From: Acidimicrobiaceae bacterium
GTDB lineage: Bacteria > Actinomycetota > Acidimicrobiia > Acidimicrobiales > RAAP-2
NCBI GenBank assembly: GCA_003153575.1
Contig: PLZW01000037.1
Location: 217,136-281,135, forward strand
Direction of reading: 5' to 3'
Length of the DNA stretch: 64,000 bases
This document shows positions 1 through 8,219 of this stretch, one piece after another. The position numbers and the translations under genes were made by a program. The stretch's first letter is position 1; each line of letters begins with the position of its first letter. A model generated the notes under the pieces. The model was not told where the DNA came from. It ran no database searches and worked only from the letters and a program-made list of their open reading frames with translations.

Positions 1-933
1 GACCCGCCCCGTACGCGACGGAGGTGGCCCTGGGTGGTGATGTCGTGCGTGTTGGTGGCCGCCCTGCTCGGGGCCGGCATCACCTGGGCGGTCCGGGCCC
101 GGGTCTTTACCCCGTCGAGCCCGGTCCCGGTCCTGGCGGGTCGGACCCTGCCGGCGGCCACCTCGGCTGCCGCTACAGGCCACCTCGAGGTCCAGGTGTC
201 GGCCCGATCCTCGTCGATCACCGTGCCCGCGGGCGTGGTCATCAGCCAGCAGCCGGCCGCCCGGTCCGGCGGCTCGCCGGTGATGCTCAAGCAGGGGTCG
301 ACCATCGCCGTGGTGGTCTCGACCGGCCTGCCGATGGTGACGGTGCCCAACGTGGCCACGTTCTCCGACTGCCACGATGCCACCGCGGCTCTGGCCGCCG
401 TGCACCTGGTGGGCGTCTGCCCCCCGACCGCCGCCGTCTACGACGCCAACGTCGGCATAGGCGGCGTGGTGGGCACCCAGCCCGCCTCCCACGCCCCCTA
501 CGGATCGACCGTGACGGTCGTGACCTCCAAGGGGCACGCGCCGCTGGCCGTGCCCACCGTGTCCGGTAGCGGCACGACCTGGGCTTCGGCCTCCGCCGCC
601 CTGACCGCGGCGGGCTTCGTCCCAGTGGAGGCGAAGAGCTACTCGTCGTCGGTGCCGGTCGACCAGGTGATCGCCACCGTGCCCGACCCGTCGGCCGGTC
701 CGGTCGCCTACGGATCCCAGGTCACCGTGCAGGTGTCCCTCGGGCCGCGGCCGGTCACCGTCCCGGACCTCGTCAGCCGGTCGCCGGACAGGGCCGCATC
801 GGCGCTGACCGGTCTCGGCCTGCATGTCGGCGGACCCTATGGACCCCCGGGGTCGACCACCGTCGTCTCGACGTCGCCGGCCGCCGGCGCGCAAGTCCCG
901 GTGGGCTCGACCGTTCTGGTGTACACGGGGTGA
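1..933 (+). CDS. C-terminal part of a membrane PASTA-domain protein, probably a Ser/Thr protein kinase (5' end outside window)
   Basis: The frame is open to the left edge, so the start lies outside. It begins with a basic juxtamembrane stretch (RTRRRWPW), then one membrane helix (VMSCVLVAALLGAGITWAV), then about 270 extracellular residues made of repeated PASTA-like units. Each unit has a VP(D/N/T)-type opening and ends near 'GSxVxVxVSxG'. At least four repeats are visible. Basic linker, one helix and PASTA repeats is the layout of PknB-type receptor kinases, whose PASTA repeats sense peptidoglycan fragments. The kinase domain itself is not in the window, so the kinase call is an inference. 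A PASTA-only protein is the alternative. The stop overlaps the start of the next gene by 4 bases. Confidence 0.8.
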   Translation, partial: DPPRTRRRWPWVVMSCVLVAALLGAGITWAVRARVFTPSSPVPVLAGRTLPAATSAAATGHLEVQVSARSSSITVPAGVVISQQPAARSGGSPVMLKQGSTIAVVVSTGLPMVTVPNVATFSDCHDATAALAAVHLVGVCPPTAAVYDANVGIGGVVGTQPASHAPYGSTVTVVTSKGHAPLAVPTVSGSGTTWASASAALTAAGFVPVEAKSYSSSVPVDQVIATVPDPSAGPVAYGSQVTVQVSLGPRPVTVPDLVSRSPDRAASALTGLGLHVGGPYGPPGSTTVVSTSPAAGAQVPVGSTVLVYTG

Positions 934-1241
934 GTCGGGCCGACGGGCACTGCGAGCTGTGCGAGGCGGCACGGATCACCGAATGGCACCACGAGGACGA
1001 CACGTGCTGGGTCGCCGACTGCGAGGTGTGCGGCGTGCCCATGGTGGTGTGGAAGCAGCACGGCAACGAGCCGCCTGAGACCGACGTGGAGCACATGTTG
1101 GCCCAGCTCGGTTCCGTGGCCGACCGGGTGCTCGGTGCCGGCGTCTGGTCCTACGACCGGGTGATGCGCCAGATCCCGGACCACTTCCACGCCCACGCCC
1201 GCGACCCGCAGTGGTGGTCGCGGCGCTTCGGGCGGTCCTGA
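930..1241 (+). CDS. Small Cys-rich hypothetical protein, possible zinc-binding
   Basis: This 103-residue protein has two CxxC pairs (C8/C11 and C31/C34), an extra C26 and nearby histidines (H20, H21, H44). That spacing suggests a small zinc ribbon. I do not recognise the family. The GTG start sits inside the TGA of the upstream gene (GTGA overlap), so translation is probably coupled to the PASTA protein. The methylase gene follows after 7 bases. The three genes look like one transcription unit, but no shared function is evident. Confidence 0.65.
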   Translation: MSRADGHCELCEAARITEWHHEDDTCWVADCEVCGVPMVVWKQHGNEPPETDVEHMLAQLGSVADRVLGAGVWSYDRVMRQIPDHFHAHARDPQWWSRRFGRS

Positions 1242-1248
1242 CCGCCAG

Positions 1249-2355
1249 ATGATCAAGTACCTGGGGTCGAAGCGTCGCCTGGTGCCGGCCCTGGCCGCCC
1301 TGGCCGGCGCCTCCGACGCCCGCACCGCGCTCGACCTGTTCTGCGGCACGACCCGGGTGTCACAGGCCTTCAAGGGGCTCGGTCTCCACGTGACGGCGGT
1401 GGACAGCGCCCGCTGCGCCCACGTGCTGGCCCGCTGCTACGTGGCCGCCGACCCCGCCGCCGACGCCGAACTGGTCCGTGAGGCGACCCGGGCCGTCGAC
1501 CGGCTCAACGCCGTGCCCGGCCTCCCGGGGTACGTGACCGAGACCTTCTGCCGCGACGCCCGGTTCTTCCGACCGGAGAACGGCGCCCGGATCGACGCCG
1601 TGCGCGACGTCATCGAGTCCGAGTACGCCGGCACCCCGCTGTGGCCCGTCCTGCTCACCAGCCTCCTGGAGGCGGCCGACCGGGTGGACTCGACCACCGG
1701 CCTCCAGATGGCCTACCTGAAGCAGTGGGCGCCCCGGGCCGACCGCCCGCTCACGCTCCGGGTGCCGGTCCTGCTGGCCGGGCCGGGCCGCGCCGTGCAC
1801 GGTGACGCCCGCGCCCTGGTCGGGACGGCCGCCCTGCCCGACGTCGACGTGGCCTATCTCGACCCGCCCTACAACCAGCACCGCTATGACGCCAACTACC
1901 ACGTCTGGGAGACGCTGGTGGCGTGGGACGCCCCCGACCACTACGGCGTGGCCTGCAAACGGGCCGAGCTGCGCGACCCGTCGACCCGCAGCGCCTTCAA
2001 CGGGCGGCGCACCATGCCTGTCGCCCTGGCCGAGGTGGTGGCCCGGGTGGCCGCCGACGTGGTGGTCCTGTCCTACAACAACGAGTCCTGGCTGAGCTTC
2101 GCCGAGCTCCACGAGCTGTGCGCCGCCCGGGGCCACGTCGAGGTGCTGGCCTTCGAATCGGCCCGCTACGTGGGCGCTCGGATCGGGATCCACGATCCGT
2201 CGGGCCGCAAGGTGGGCACGGTGTCCCATCTGCGCAACACCGAGTACATGGTGCTGGCCGGGCCCCGGGACCGGATCCGGGCCATGGTGACGGCCGTGGA
2301 GGCGACCGGCCTGGGCGCCCGGGTCGATCGTCCGGTACCCGTCCCTGCGGCCTGA
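1249..2355 (+). CDS. DNA adenine-N6 methyltransferase, D12 class (Dam-like)
   Basis: This protein of 368 residues transfers methyl from S-adenosylmethionine to adenine in DNA. It opens with the IKYLGSKRR segment typical of D12 enzymes. Motif I for SAM binding (DLFCGTTRVSQAF) follows at residues 29-41, and the catalytic DPPYN motif at 205-209. Length is somewhat above the usual 270-330 of D12 enzymes. No restriction endonuclease or specificity subunit is visible nearby, so it behaves as a solitary methylase, or its partner is elsewhere. It starts 7 bases after the small Cys-rich gene. Confidence 0.85.
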   Translation: MIKYLGSKRRLVPALAALAGASDARTALDLFCGTTRVSQAFKGLGLHVTAVDSARCAHVLARCYVAADPAADAELVREATRAVDRLNAVPGLPGYVTETFCRDARFFRPENGARIDAVRDVIESEYAGTPLWPVLLTSLLEAADRVDSTTGLQMAYLKQWAPRADRPLTLRVPVLLAGPGRAVHGDARALVGTAALPDVDVAYLDPPYNQHRYDANYHVWETLVAWDAPDHYGVACKRAELRDPSTRSAFNGRRTMPVALAEVVARVAADVVVLSYNNESWLSFAELHELCAARGHVEVLAFESARYVGARIGIHDPSGRKVGTVSHLRNTEYMVLAGPRDRIRAMVTAVEATGLGARVDRPVPVPAA

Positions 2356-2531
2356 CACCGGCTTGACCGCGACCGCGGGCCGATGAGAGCGTGGAGTGGG
2401 CAACGCCCTCTCGACGCCTCCGTCTGCGGACGGCCGCGGACGGGCGTCGACCACCCCGGACCCCACCACGGGACGGATTCCAGCCCCGACCTGCCGAACG
2501 GCGGTCGGACGACACGAGGGAAGCTGAGGAC

Positions 2532-3410
2532 ATGGGAGCACTGGACGGACGGATCGCCATCATCACCGGGGCAGGTCGCGGCATCGGCCGTGAGCACGCC
2601 CTGCTCTTCGCCTCGGAGGGGGCCAAGGTCGTCGTGAACGACCTCGGCGGCGCGGTCGACGGGTCCGGCGACGACCGGAGCCCGGCCCAGCAGGTGGCCG
2701 ACGAGATCACCGCGGCCGGCGGCGAGGCGGTGGCCAACGCCGACGACATCACCGACTGGGAGGGCGGGAAGCGCCTGGTCGACACGGCCGTCGAGACCTT
2801 CGGCGACCTGCACGTGCTCGTGAACAACGCCGGCATCCTGCGCGACCGGGTCCTGATCAACATGACCGAGGCCGAGTGGGACACCGTCATCCACGTCCAT
2901 CTGAAGGGCCACTTCGTGCCGACCCGTCACGCCGCCGCCTACTGGCGCGAGCAGACCAAGGCCGGCAAGGAGGTCAAGGCCTCGGTGATCAACACCTCGT
3001 CGACCTCGGGTCTGCTCGGCAACGTGGGCCAGTCCAACTACGGCGCGGCCAAGGCCGGCATCGCCGCCTTCTCGGACATCCTGGCCGACGAACTCGGGCG
3101 CTACGGGGTGCGGGTCAACGCCATCGCCCCCGCCGCCCGCACCCGGATGACCGAGGGGACGCCCGGTCTGTCCGACATCGTCCAGGCCCCGACCGATGCG
3201 GCCGTCTTCGACTCGTGGGATCCGGCCAACATCTCGCCGCTGGTCGCCTACCTGGCCACCGAGGGCTGCCCGGCCACCAAGAAGGTGTACTTCGTGCAGG
3301 GAGGCCAGATCCGCCTGTTCCAACCGTGGACGATGACCGACACCCTGGACAAGGGCGACCGGTGGACGGTGGCCGAGCTCCAGGCCGAAATGCACAAGCT
3401 CGGGGGCTGA
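2532..3410 (+). CDS. Short-chain dehydrogenase/reductase, 3-hydroxyacyl-CoA dehydrogenase-like
   Basis: This is a 292-residue classical SDR. The cofactor loop TGAGRGIG lies at 12-19, NNAG at 98-101, and the catalytic Ser near 157-159 with Y170 and K174. The sequence resembles the dehydrogenase part of multifunctional beta-oxidation and hydroxysteroid enzymes, including the inserted VNDLGGAVDGSG segment. The frame is open about 47 codons further upstream, but the ATG at 2532 is preceded by an AGGA site and begins right where SDR homology begins, so I chose it. The nearby SCP2 gene hints at a lipid or steroid acyl-CoA role, which is an inference. Confidence 0.85.
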   Translation: MGALDGRIAIITGAGRGIGREHALLFASEGAKVVVNDLGGAVDGSGDDRSPAQQVADEITAAGGEAVANADDITDWEGGKRLVDTAVETFGDLHVLVNNAGILRDRVLINMTEAEWDTVIHVHLKGHFVPTRHAAAYWREQTKAGKEVKASVINTSSTSGLLGNVGQSNYGAAKAGIAAFSDILADELGRYGVRVNAIAPAARTRMTEGTPGLSDIVQAPTDAAVFDSWDPANISPLVAYLATEGCPATKKVYFVQGGQIRLFQPWTMTDTLDKGDRWTVAELQAEMHKLGG

Positions 3411-5072
3411 GTGGTCTCCCGGGCCGACGGGCCCGGCCCCGCCGCACCTGGTGAGGGATTCGATGCCGACGAGCTGCGGGAGGCAGAGCACCTCCTGAGC
3501 GGCACCGGTTCGGGGGGCGACGGTGGCATCACGGTCCCGTGGCCGATGCTGTTCCGCCGCCGGATGCACCACAAGGTGGCGGGGTCCGACCGGTACCAGT
3601 GGTGGGTGCTGTGGACGGTGCTGGCCGGGCTGTTGTCGGTCAACATCACCTTCACCGTGTTCGTGGTGGCCCTGCCCCAGGTGGCCCACCAGCTCCACAC
3701 CACCGTGACCACCCTCACCTGGACGTCGACCGGTCCGCTACTGGCCTTCGGGGTGGCGGCCCCGATCCTCGGCAAGCTCGGCGACCTCCGCGGCTACAAG
3801 CGCCTCTACCTGTGGGGCCTGTCCGGTGCCGCCCTGAGTGTGGTCCTGACGGCCTCGGCGCCCACGGCCGGCGTGTTGATCGCCGCCCGGCTGTTCGACG
3901 GGGTCCAGGGGGCGGCCACCGGGGCGGCGTCGATGGCCCTGGTCCTCCAGGCCTTCTCCCACGAGGACCGGGTCAAGGCCATGGGCTGGTGGGCCCTGGT
4001 GGGGGCCGGCGGCCCTGTTCTCGGGGTGACCATCGGCGCCCCCATCATCCAGTACTACGGCTGGCGGGCCCTGTTCTGGGGCGAGCTGCCCCTGATGGCC
4101 GCAGCTGCCGTGCTGGCCGTGATCGTCCTGCCCTCCCACGACCGGGCGGCAACCAACGCGGCCGAGGCCCAGGTCCGGACGGGTCGGGCGGTGACTCCGG
4201 CGCCCGCTACCGCTGATCCCGAGACGGCGCCGGCCGTGCCGGCCAGCCCGTGGCGCCAACTCGACTGGGCCGGGTCGATCGCCCTGTCCACCTCTGTGGC
4301 CCTCGGGCTGCTCGGCCTCAACGTCGCCCCGACCTGGGGGTTCGGCGCACCCCAGACGCTGGCCTTGTTCGCGGTCAGCATCGGCATCGCCGTCTACTTC
4401 GTGCTCCACGAGCGCCGGGCCCCCCGCCCGCTCATCCCGCTCCGGTACTTCCGCCGGCGGAACTTCGTGTTCCCCCTGGGGGCGCGGGCCTTTGTCAACT
4501 TCGCCTACATGGGCGGGTTCTTCCTGTTCCCCATCCTGATGGAACGGATCTACGGCTACAGCGAGACCCAGGCCGGCCTGCTGTCGACGGCCCGTCCGCT
4601 GATGTTCTCGCTGTCGGCGCCCATCGCCGGCTACGCCGCCGTCAAAGTGGGGGAGCGATGGTCGATCGTGGCCGGGGCGGGCGTCCTCACCGTCTCGATG
4701 CTGGTCTTCACCCAGGTGGGGGCCAACCCGTCAGTGGTGCTGATCATCATGGCGCTGGCCCTGTCCGGATTGGGCATCGGGGTGTCGACCCCGTCGACGG
4801 CCTCGTCGGCGGCCAACGAGGTGGCGGAGGACGAGCTCGGGGTGATGAGTGCCGCCCAACTCCTGATCACCCAGATCGGCGTGGTGGCCGGCATCCAGGT
4901 GATGGTCACCGTCCAGGCGTCGTCCCACGGAGGGGCGGGCACGCTGGCCTCGTTCCACTCCGCCTACCTCGTCGGCGCAGTGGTGGCCTTCGCCGCCCTG
5001 GTGTGCGGATTCTTCGTGAAGGACACGCCGCGGGGGCAACGCGCGGCCCCGGTCGACATCGCCGTCCACTGA
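3411..5072 (+). CDS. MFS transporter, DHA2 (14-helix) drug-efflux family
   Basis: This 553-residue protein has many hydrophobic segments and a soluble N-terminal extension of about 60 residues. The motif A-like loop GKLGDLRGYKRLY follows the second helix. The DHA2-type feature ARLFDGVQGAATGAA comes shortly after. A polar, Ala/Pro-rich linker around residues 245-285 separates the two halves, as is common in 14-helix members. It probably exports drugs or metabolites by proton antiport, substrate unknown. The GTG start directly abuts the SDR stop codon, suggesting one transcript. Confidence 0.85.
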   Translation: MVSRADGPGPAAPGEGFDADELREAEHLLSGTGSGGDGGITVPWPMLFRRRMHHKVAGSDRYQWWVLWTVLAGLLSVNITFTVFVVALPQVAHQLHTTVTTLTWTSTGPLLAFGVAAPILGKLGDLRGYKRLYLWGLSGAALSVVLTASAPTAGVLIAARLFDGVQGAATGAASMALVLQAFSHEDRVKAMGWWALVGAGGPVLGVTIGAPIIQYYGWRALFWGELPLMAAAAVLAVIVLPSHDRAATNAAEAQVRTGRAVTPAPATADPETAPAVPASPWRQLDWAGSIALSTSVALGLLGLNVAPTWGFGAPQTLALFAVSIGIAVYFVLHERRAPRPLIPLRYFRRRNFVFPLGARAFVNFAYMGGFFLFPILMERIYGYSETQAGLLSTARPLMFSLSAPIAGYAAVKVGERWSIVAGAGVLTVSMLVFTQVGANPSVVLIIMALALSGLGIGVSTPSTASSAANEVAEDELGVMSAAQLLITQIGVVAGIQVMVTVQASSHGGAGTLASFHSAYLVGAVVAFAALVCGFFVKDTPRGQRAAPVDIAVH

Positions 5073-5115
5073 GGACGGGCCCGGCGACCCGGCCGGAGCG
5101 GACCGCCCGGGGGCG

Positions 5116-5523
5116 TTACTCGGTGATGGCCTGGATCCGGGAGGCGATCTCGGCGGCCGTCGGATCCGGAGAAGCCGACTGCAGGGCCATCAGCTTGGCG
5201 ATGTCCCCCTCGACCTTGATCTTCCCCTGCATGAAGGCCTGGAGACCGGCCTGGGGATTGCCTTCGACCAGCAGGGCCCGGGCGATCTCGTAGCCGATGG
5301 TGACCTTGAGGTCGACCGGATCGATGTGGCCGACGTCGAGGACCAGATCACCCGTGCTGGTGTCGGCGTGGGCGTGGATCCAGCCCTCGCCGAAGGGGAC
5401 CTCCTCCACGATCAGGTTCATCCGCACCGAATGCTCGATGGAACCGCCGTGTCCCTCGTACTCGGCGCGGATCGAACGGGCCTCGTCCAGCCATTCGTCG
5501 CTGAGAAACAGATAGGTGGCCAT
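5116..5523 (-). CDS. SCP2 sterol-carrier domain protein
   Basis: The protein has 135 residues. The C-terminal part (QAFMQGKIKVEGDIAKLMAL) is the signature of the SCP2 fold, a small lipid-binding pocket. It probably binds acyl-CoA or sterol-like lipids in the cytoplasm. The ATG is preceded by an AAGGAG ribosome-binding site. It is convergent with the MFS gene and divergent from the esterase gene. Confidence 0.8.
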   Translation of the reverse strand: MATYLFLSDEWLDEARSIRAEYEGHGGSIEHSVRMNLIVEEVPFGEGWIHAHADTSTGDLVLDVGHIDPVDLKVTIGYEIARALLVEGNPQAGLQAFMQGKIKVEGDIAKLMALQSASPDPTAAEIASRIQAITE

Positions 5524-5664
5524 CGGTGCGCTGCTCCTTGCCGGTCGCGTCGGACTGCCGGTCGGGTCGATCGTGGCGCAACTCTACCTGGCGGCCTGGA
5601 CGGTCGGCCGGCGCCGGGGGCCCGTGCGCCCGTCCAGGAGGTGGGCCGGGTCCGGGTGCCCAGG

Positions 5665-5670
5665 TAGCAT
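5665..5670 (+). promoter_or_regulatory. -10 box (TAGCAT) for a leaderless esterase-gatCAB transcript
   Basis: TAGCAT lies 7 bases before the GTG start at 5678, placing the expected transcription start on or next to the start codon. No ribosome-binding site is present there. No clear -35 box was found. Confidence 0.4.
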
Positions 5671-5677
5671 CCCCTCC

Positions 5678-6448
5678 GTGACCGCTCCCCTCATCCAAGG
5701 TGCCGAGCCGTGGTCCGCCCCAGGCGGGTCGAACGGCGTCCTGGTCCTGCACGGATTCACCGGCAATCCGCAGTCCATGCGTCCGCTGGCCGAGTGCCTG
5801 GCCGGTGCCGGCTACACGGTCGATCTGCCCCTGCTGCCCGGCCACGGGACCGCCCTCGAGGACATGATCCCGACGCGGTGGGAGGACTGGTCCGGAGCGG
5901 CCGAGGCCCACTTCCAGGCCCTGGCGGCCCGGTGCGACCGCGTGGCCGTGGTCGGCCTGTCGATGGGTGGCGCCCTGACCTGCTGGTTGGCCGAGCGCCA
6001 TCCCCACCTGGCCGGCATCGCCGTGGTCAACCCCCTGGTCCACGCCCCCGACGCCGAGTTCCGGGCCGGTATCCAAGCCCTGGTCGACGCCGGCACCGAG
6101 ACGTTCGACGGCATCGGCTCGGACATCAAGAAGGAGGGCGGTGTCGAGTCCGCCTATGCGGGTACGCCCCTGGCCGCCGTCCTGTCGCTCTTCGAGGGGG
6201 CCGACGACGTCGAGGCGAAGCTGGCCGATATCCACTGTCCGGCCCTGGTCCTGTCGAGCCGTGAGGACCACGTCGTCGAGTCCGTCTCGGGTGACGTGGT
6301 GGTGGAGCGGACGACCGGCCCGGTCGAGCGCATCTGGCTGGAGGACAGCTACCACGTGGCCACCCTGGACAACGACGCCCCCCGCATCGAGGCGGAGGTC
6401 CTCGGCTTCTTGGCGTCCGTACTGGGCGGACCGGGGGAGAGCGCCTGA
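5678..6448 (+). CDS. Carboxylesterase, alpha/beta hydrolase (Est30-type)
   Basis: The 256-residue protein is a soluble serine hydrolase. The oxyanion segment HGFTGNP lies at 25-31. The nucleophile is S95 in GLSMGG, with D197 (SREDH) and H226 (SYHVATLD) completing the triad. This spacing fits the Est30/monoacylglycerol lipase group. The frame is open 54 codons upstream, but that part is low-complexity Arg/Gly. The GTG at 5678 matches the family N-terminus and a -10 box just upstream. The stop overlaps the gatC start by one base, so it is the first gene of the gatCAB operon. Its physiological substrate is not evident. Confidence 0.85.
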   Translation: MTAPLIQGAEPWSAPGGSNGVLVLHGFTGNPQSMRPLAECLAGAGYTVDLPLLPGHGTALEDMIPTRWEDWSGAAEAHFQALAARCDRVAVVGLSMGGALTCWLAERHPHLAGIAVVNPLVHAPDAEFRAGIQALVDAGTETFDGIGSDIKKEGGVESAYAGTPLAAVLSLFEGADDVEAKLADIHCPALVLSSREDHVVESVSGDVVVERTTGPVERIWLEDSYHVATLDNDAPRIEAEVLGFLASVLGGPGESA

Positions 6449-6756
6449 TGGCCGAGCCCGCCCGGCTGACCCGGGAGGACGTGGCCCACGTGGCGTCGCT
6501 GGCCCGACTCCACCTGACCGAGGACGAGCTGGACCTCTACACCCAGCAGCTGGCCGAAGTACTCGACCACGCCGCCGACGTGGCCTCGCTCGACCTGGCC
6601 GGTGTGGCCCCGACGGCGCACGCCATGGCCGTGACCAACGTGTTGCGGACCGACGAGCCCCACCCGTGCCTCGACCGCGACGAGGTGCTGGCCCAGGCCC
6701 CGTCGGTCGAGGACCACCGGTTCCGGGTGCCCCGCATCCTCGGGGAGGCGCCGTGA
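6448..6756 (+). CDS. gatC: Asp-tRNA(Asn)/Glu-tRNA(Gln) amidotransferase subunit GatC
   Basis: The 102-residue GatC bridges and stabilises GatA and GatB in the enzyme that amidates mischarged Glu-tRNA(Gln) and Asp-tRNA(Asn). The family opening (LTREDVAHVASLARLHLTED) and the C-terminal EDHRFRVPRIL are clear. The length is normal. It overlaps the esterase by one base and gatA by four, so all are translationally coupled. Confidence 0.97.
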   Translation: MAEPARLTREDVAHVASLARLHLTEDELDLYTQQLAEVLDHAADVASLDLAGVAPTAHAMAVTNVLRTDEPHPCLDRDEVLAQAPSVEDHRFRVPRILGEAP

Positions 6757-8219
6757 CCGGCCCCCGGCCCGCCCTGGAGACCGCCGCCATGGTCCGGGCC
6801 GGCGAGGAGCAGGCCGTCGACGTCCTGGAGCACCACCTGGCCGTCATCGACGCCGGCGAGGAGTCGATCCACGCCTTCAACCTGGTCACCATCGAACTCG
6901 CCCGGACCCAGGCCCGGGCCGTCGACGCCACCGTGACCGCGGGCGGTGACCCCGGCCCCCTGGCCGGGGTGCCGGTCGCCCTGAAGGACAACATGTGTAC
7001 CCGCGGGGTGCCGACCACCTGCTCGTCCCGCATCCTGGACGGGTGGCTTCCGCCCTACGACGCCACCGTGGTCACCCGCCTGACCGAGGCCGGCGCGCTG
7101 CTGATCGGCAAGACCAACATGGACGAGTTCGCCATGGGCTCGTCCACCGAGTCCTCGGCGTTCGGGACCACCCGCAACCCGCATGACACCACACGGGTCC
7201 CGGGCGGGTCCTCGGGCGGGTCGGCGGCGGCCGTGGCCGCCGGGTTCGCCCCCCTGGCCATCGGGTCCGACACCGGCGGGTCGATCCGCCAGCCCGCCGC
7301 CCTGTGCGGCGTCGTCGGTATGAAGCCGACCTACGGCACCGTCTCCCGCTACGGCCTGGTGGCCTTCGCCTCCTCGCTCGACCAGATCGGTCCCTTCGCC
7401 ACCTCGGTGGCCGACGCCGCCCTCCTGTTCGACGTCATCGGCGGCCACGACCCGCTCGACTCGACCTCGCTCAACCGGCCCACCCCCCGGGTGCTCTCGG
7501 TGCTGGACGACGGCGTCGACGGCATGACGGTCGGGGTGCTCGCCGAGCTCCTCGAGGGTGCCGCCCCCGACGTGGTGGCCCGGGTCTCCGAGGCGGCCGA
7601 GGCGCTGGCTGCGGCCGGCGCCCGGGTCGAGGAGATCTCGGTCCCCGAGGTCAGGCTCGGTCTGTCCGCCTACTACCTGATCGCCCCCGGTGAGGCCTCG
7701 TCCAACCTGGCCCGCTACGACGGGGTCCGCTACGGCCTGCGGGTCGACGCCGAGGACACCGTGGCCATGAACACGGCCACCCGGTCGGTGGGATTCGGCC
7801 CCGAGGTGAAGCGCCGGATCATGCTGGGCACCTACGTGCTGTCGGCCGGCTACATGGACGCCTATTACAACCAGGCCCTCCGGGTTCGCACCCGCATCAT
7901 CGAGGGGTTCGCCGCCGCCTACACCCGGTGCGACGTGCTCCTCGGCCCGACGGCCCCGACGACCGCCTTCGCCATCGGCGCCAAGGTCGACGACCCGCTG
8001 ACCATGTACCTGTCCGACGTGTGCACCATCCCGTCCAACCTGGCCGGGCACCCGGCCATCAGCGTCCCCTTCGGCCCGGGTGACGACGGCCTGCCGGTGG
8101 GCGTCCAGGTCCTGGGCCCGGCCCTGTCCGAGGGCACCCTGTTCCAGGTGGCGGCCGTCGTCGAGTCGGCCGCTCCGCACCTCGCCTCGCCCCGCATCAC
8201 CACCGGGGCACCGGTATGA
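6753..8219 (+). CDS. gatA: Asp-tRNA(Asn)/Glu-tRNA(Gln) amidotransferase subunit GatA
   Basis: The 488-residue amidase-signature protein releases ammonia from glutamine for tRNA-dependent amidation. The Ser-cisSer-Lys triad is visible: K78 (VALKDN), S153 in the GGSSGGS loop and S177 (GSDTGGSIRQPAA). The frame is open 204 codons further upstream, through gatC and the esterase, but that is an antisense-free artefact of GC-rich sequence. The GTG at 6753, overlapping the gatC stop (GTGA), gives the normal family N-terminus and length. Confidence 0.97.
   Translation: MTGPRPALETAAMVRAGEEQAVDVLEHHLAVIDAGEESIHAFNLVTIELARTQARAVDATVTAGGDPGPLAGVPVALKDNMCTRGVPTTCSSRILDGWLPPYDATVVTRLTEAGALLIGKTNMDEFAMGSSTESSAFGTTRNPHDTTRVPGGSSGGSAAAVAAGFAPLAIGSDTGGSIRQPAALCGVVGMKPTYGTVSRYGLVAFASSLDQIGPFATSVADAALLFDVIGGHDPLDSTSLNRPTPRVLSVLDDGVDGMTVGVLAELLEGAAPDVVARVSEAAEALAAAGARVEEISVPEVRLGLSAYYLIAPGEASSNLARYDGVRYGLRVDAEDTVAMNTATRSVGFGPEVKRRIMLGTYVLSAGYMDAYYNQALRVRTRIIEGFAAAYTRCDVLLGPTAPTTAFAIGAKVDDPLTMYLSDVCTIPSNLAGHPAISVPFGPGDDGLPVGVQVLGPALSEGTLFQVAAVVESAAPHLASPRITTGAPV

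Noticed and set aside
6141-6752. N-terminal extension of gatA of about 204 codons
   Set aside because: It runs through the esterase and gatC in another frame, is Arg/Pro-rich without homology, and the GTG at 6753 gives the normal GatA start.
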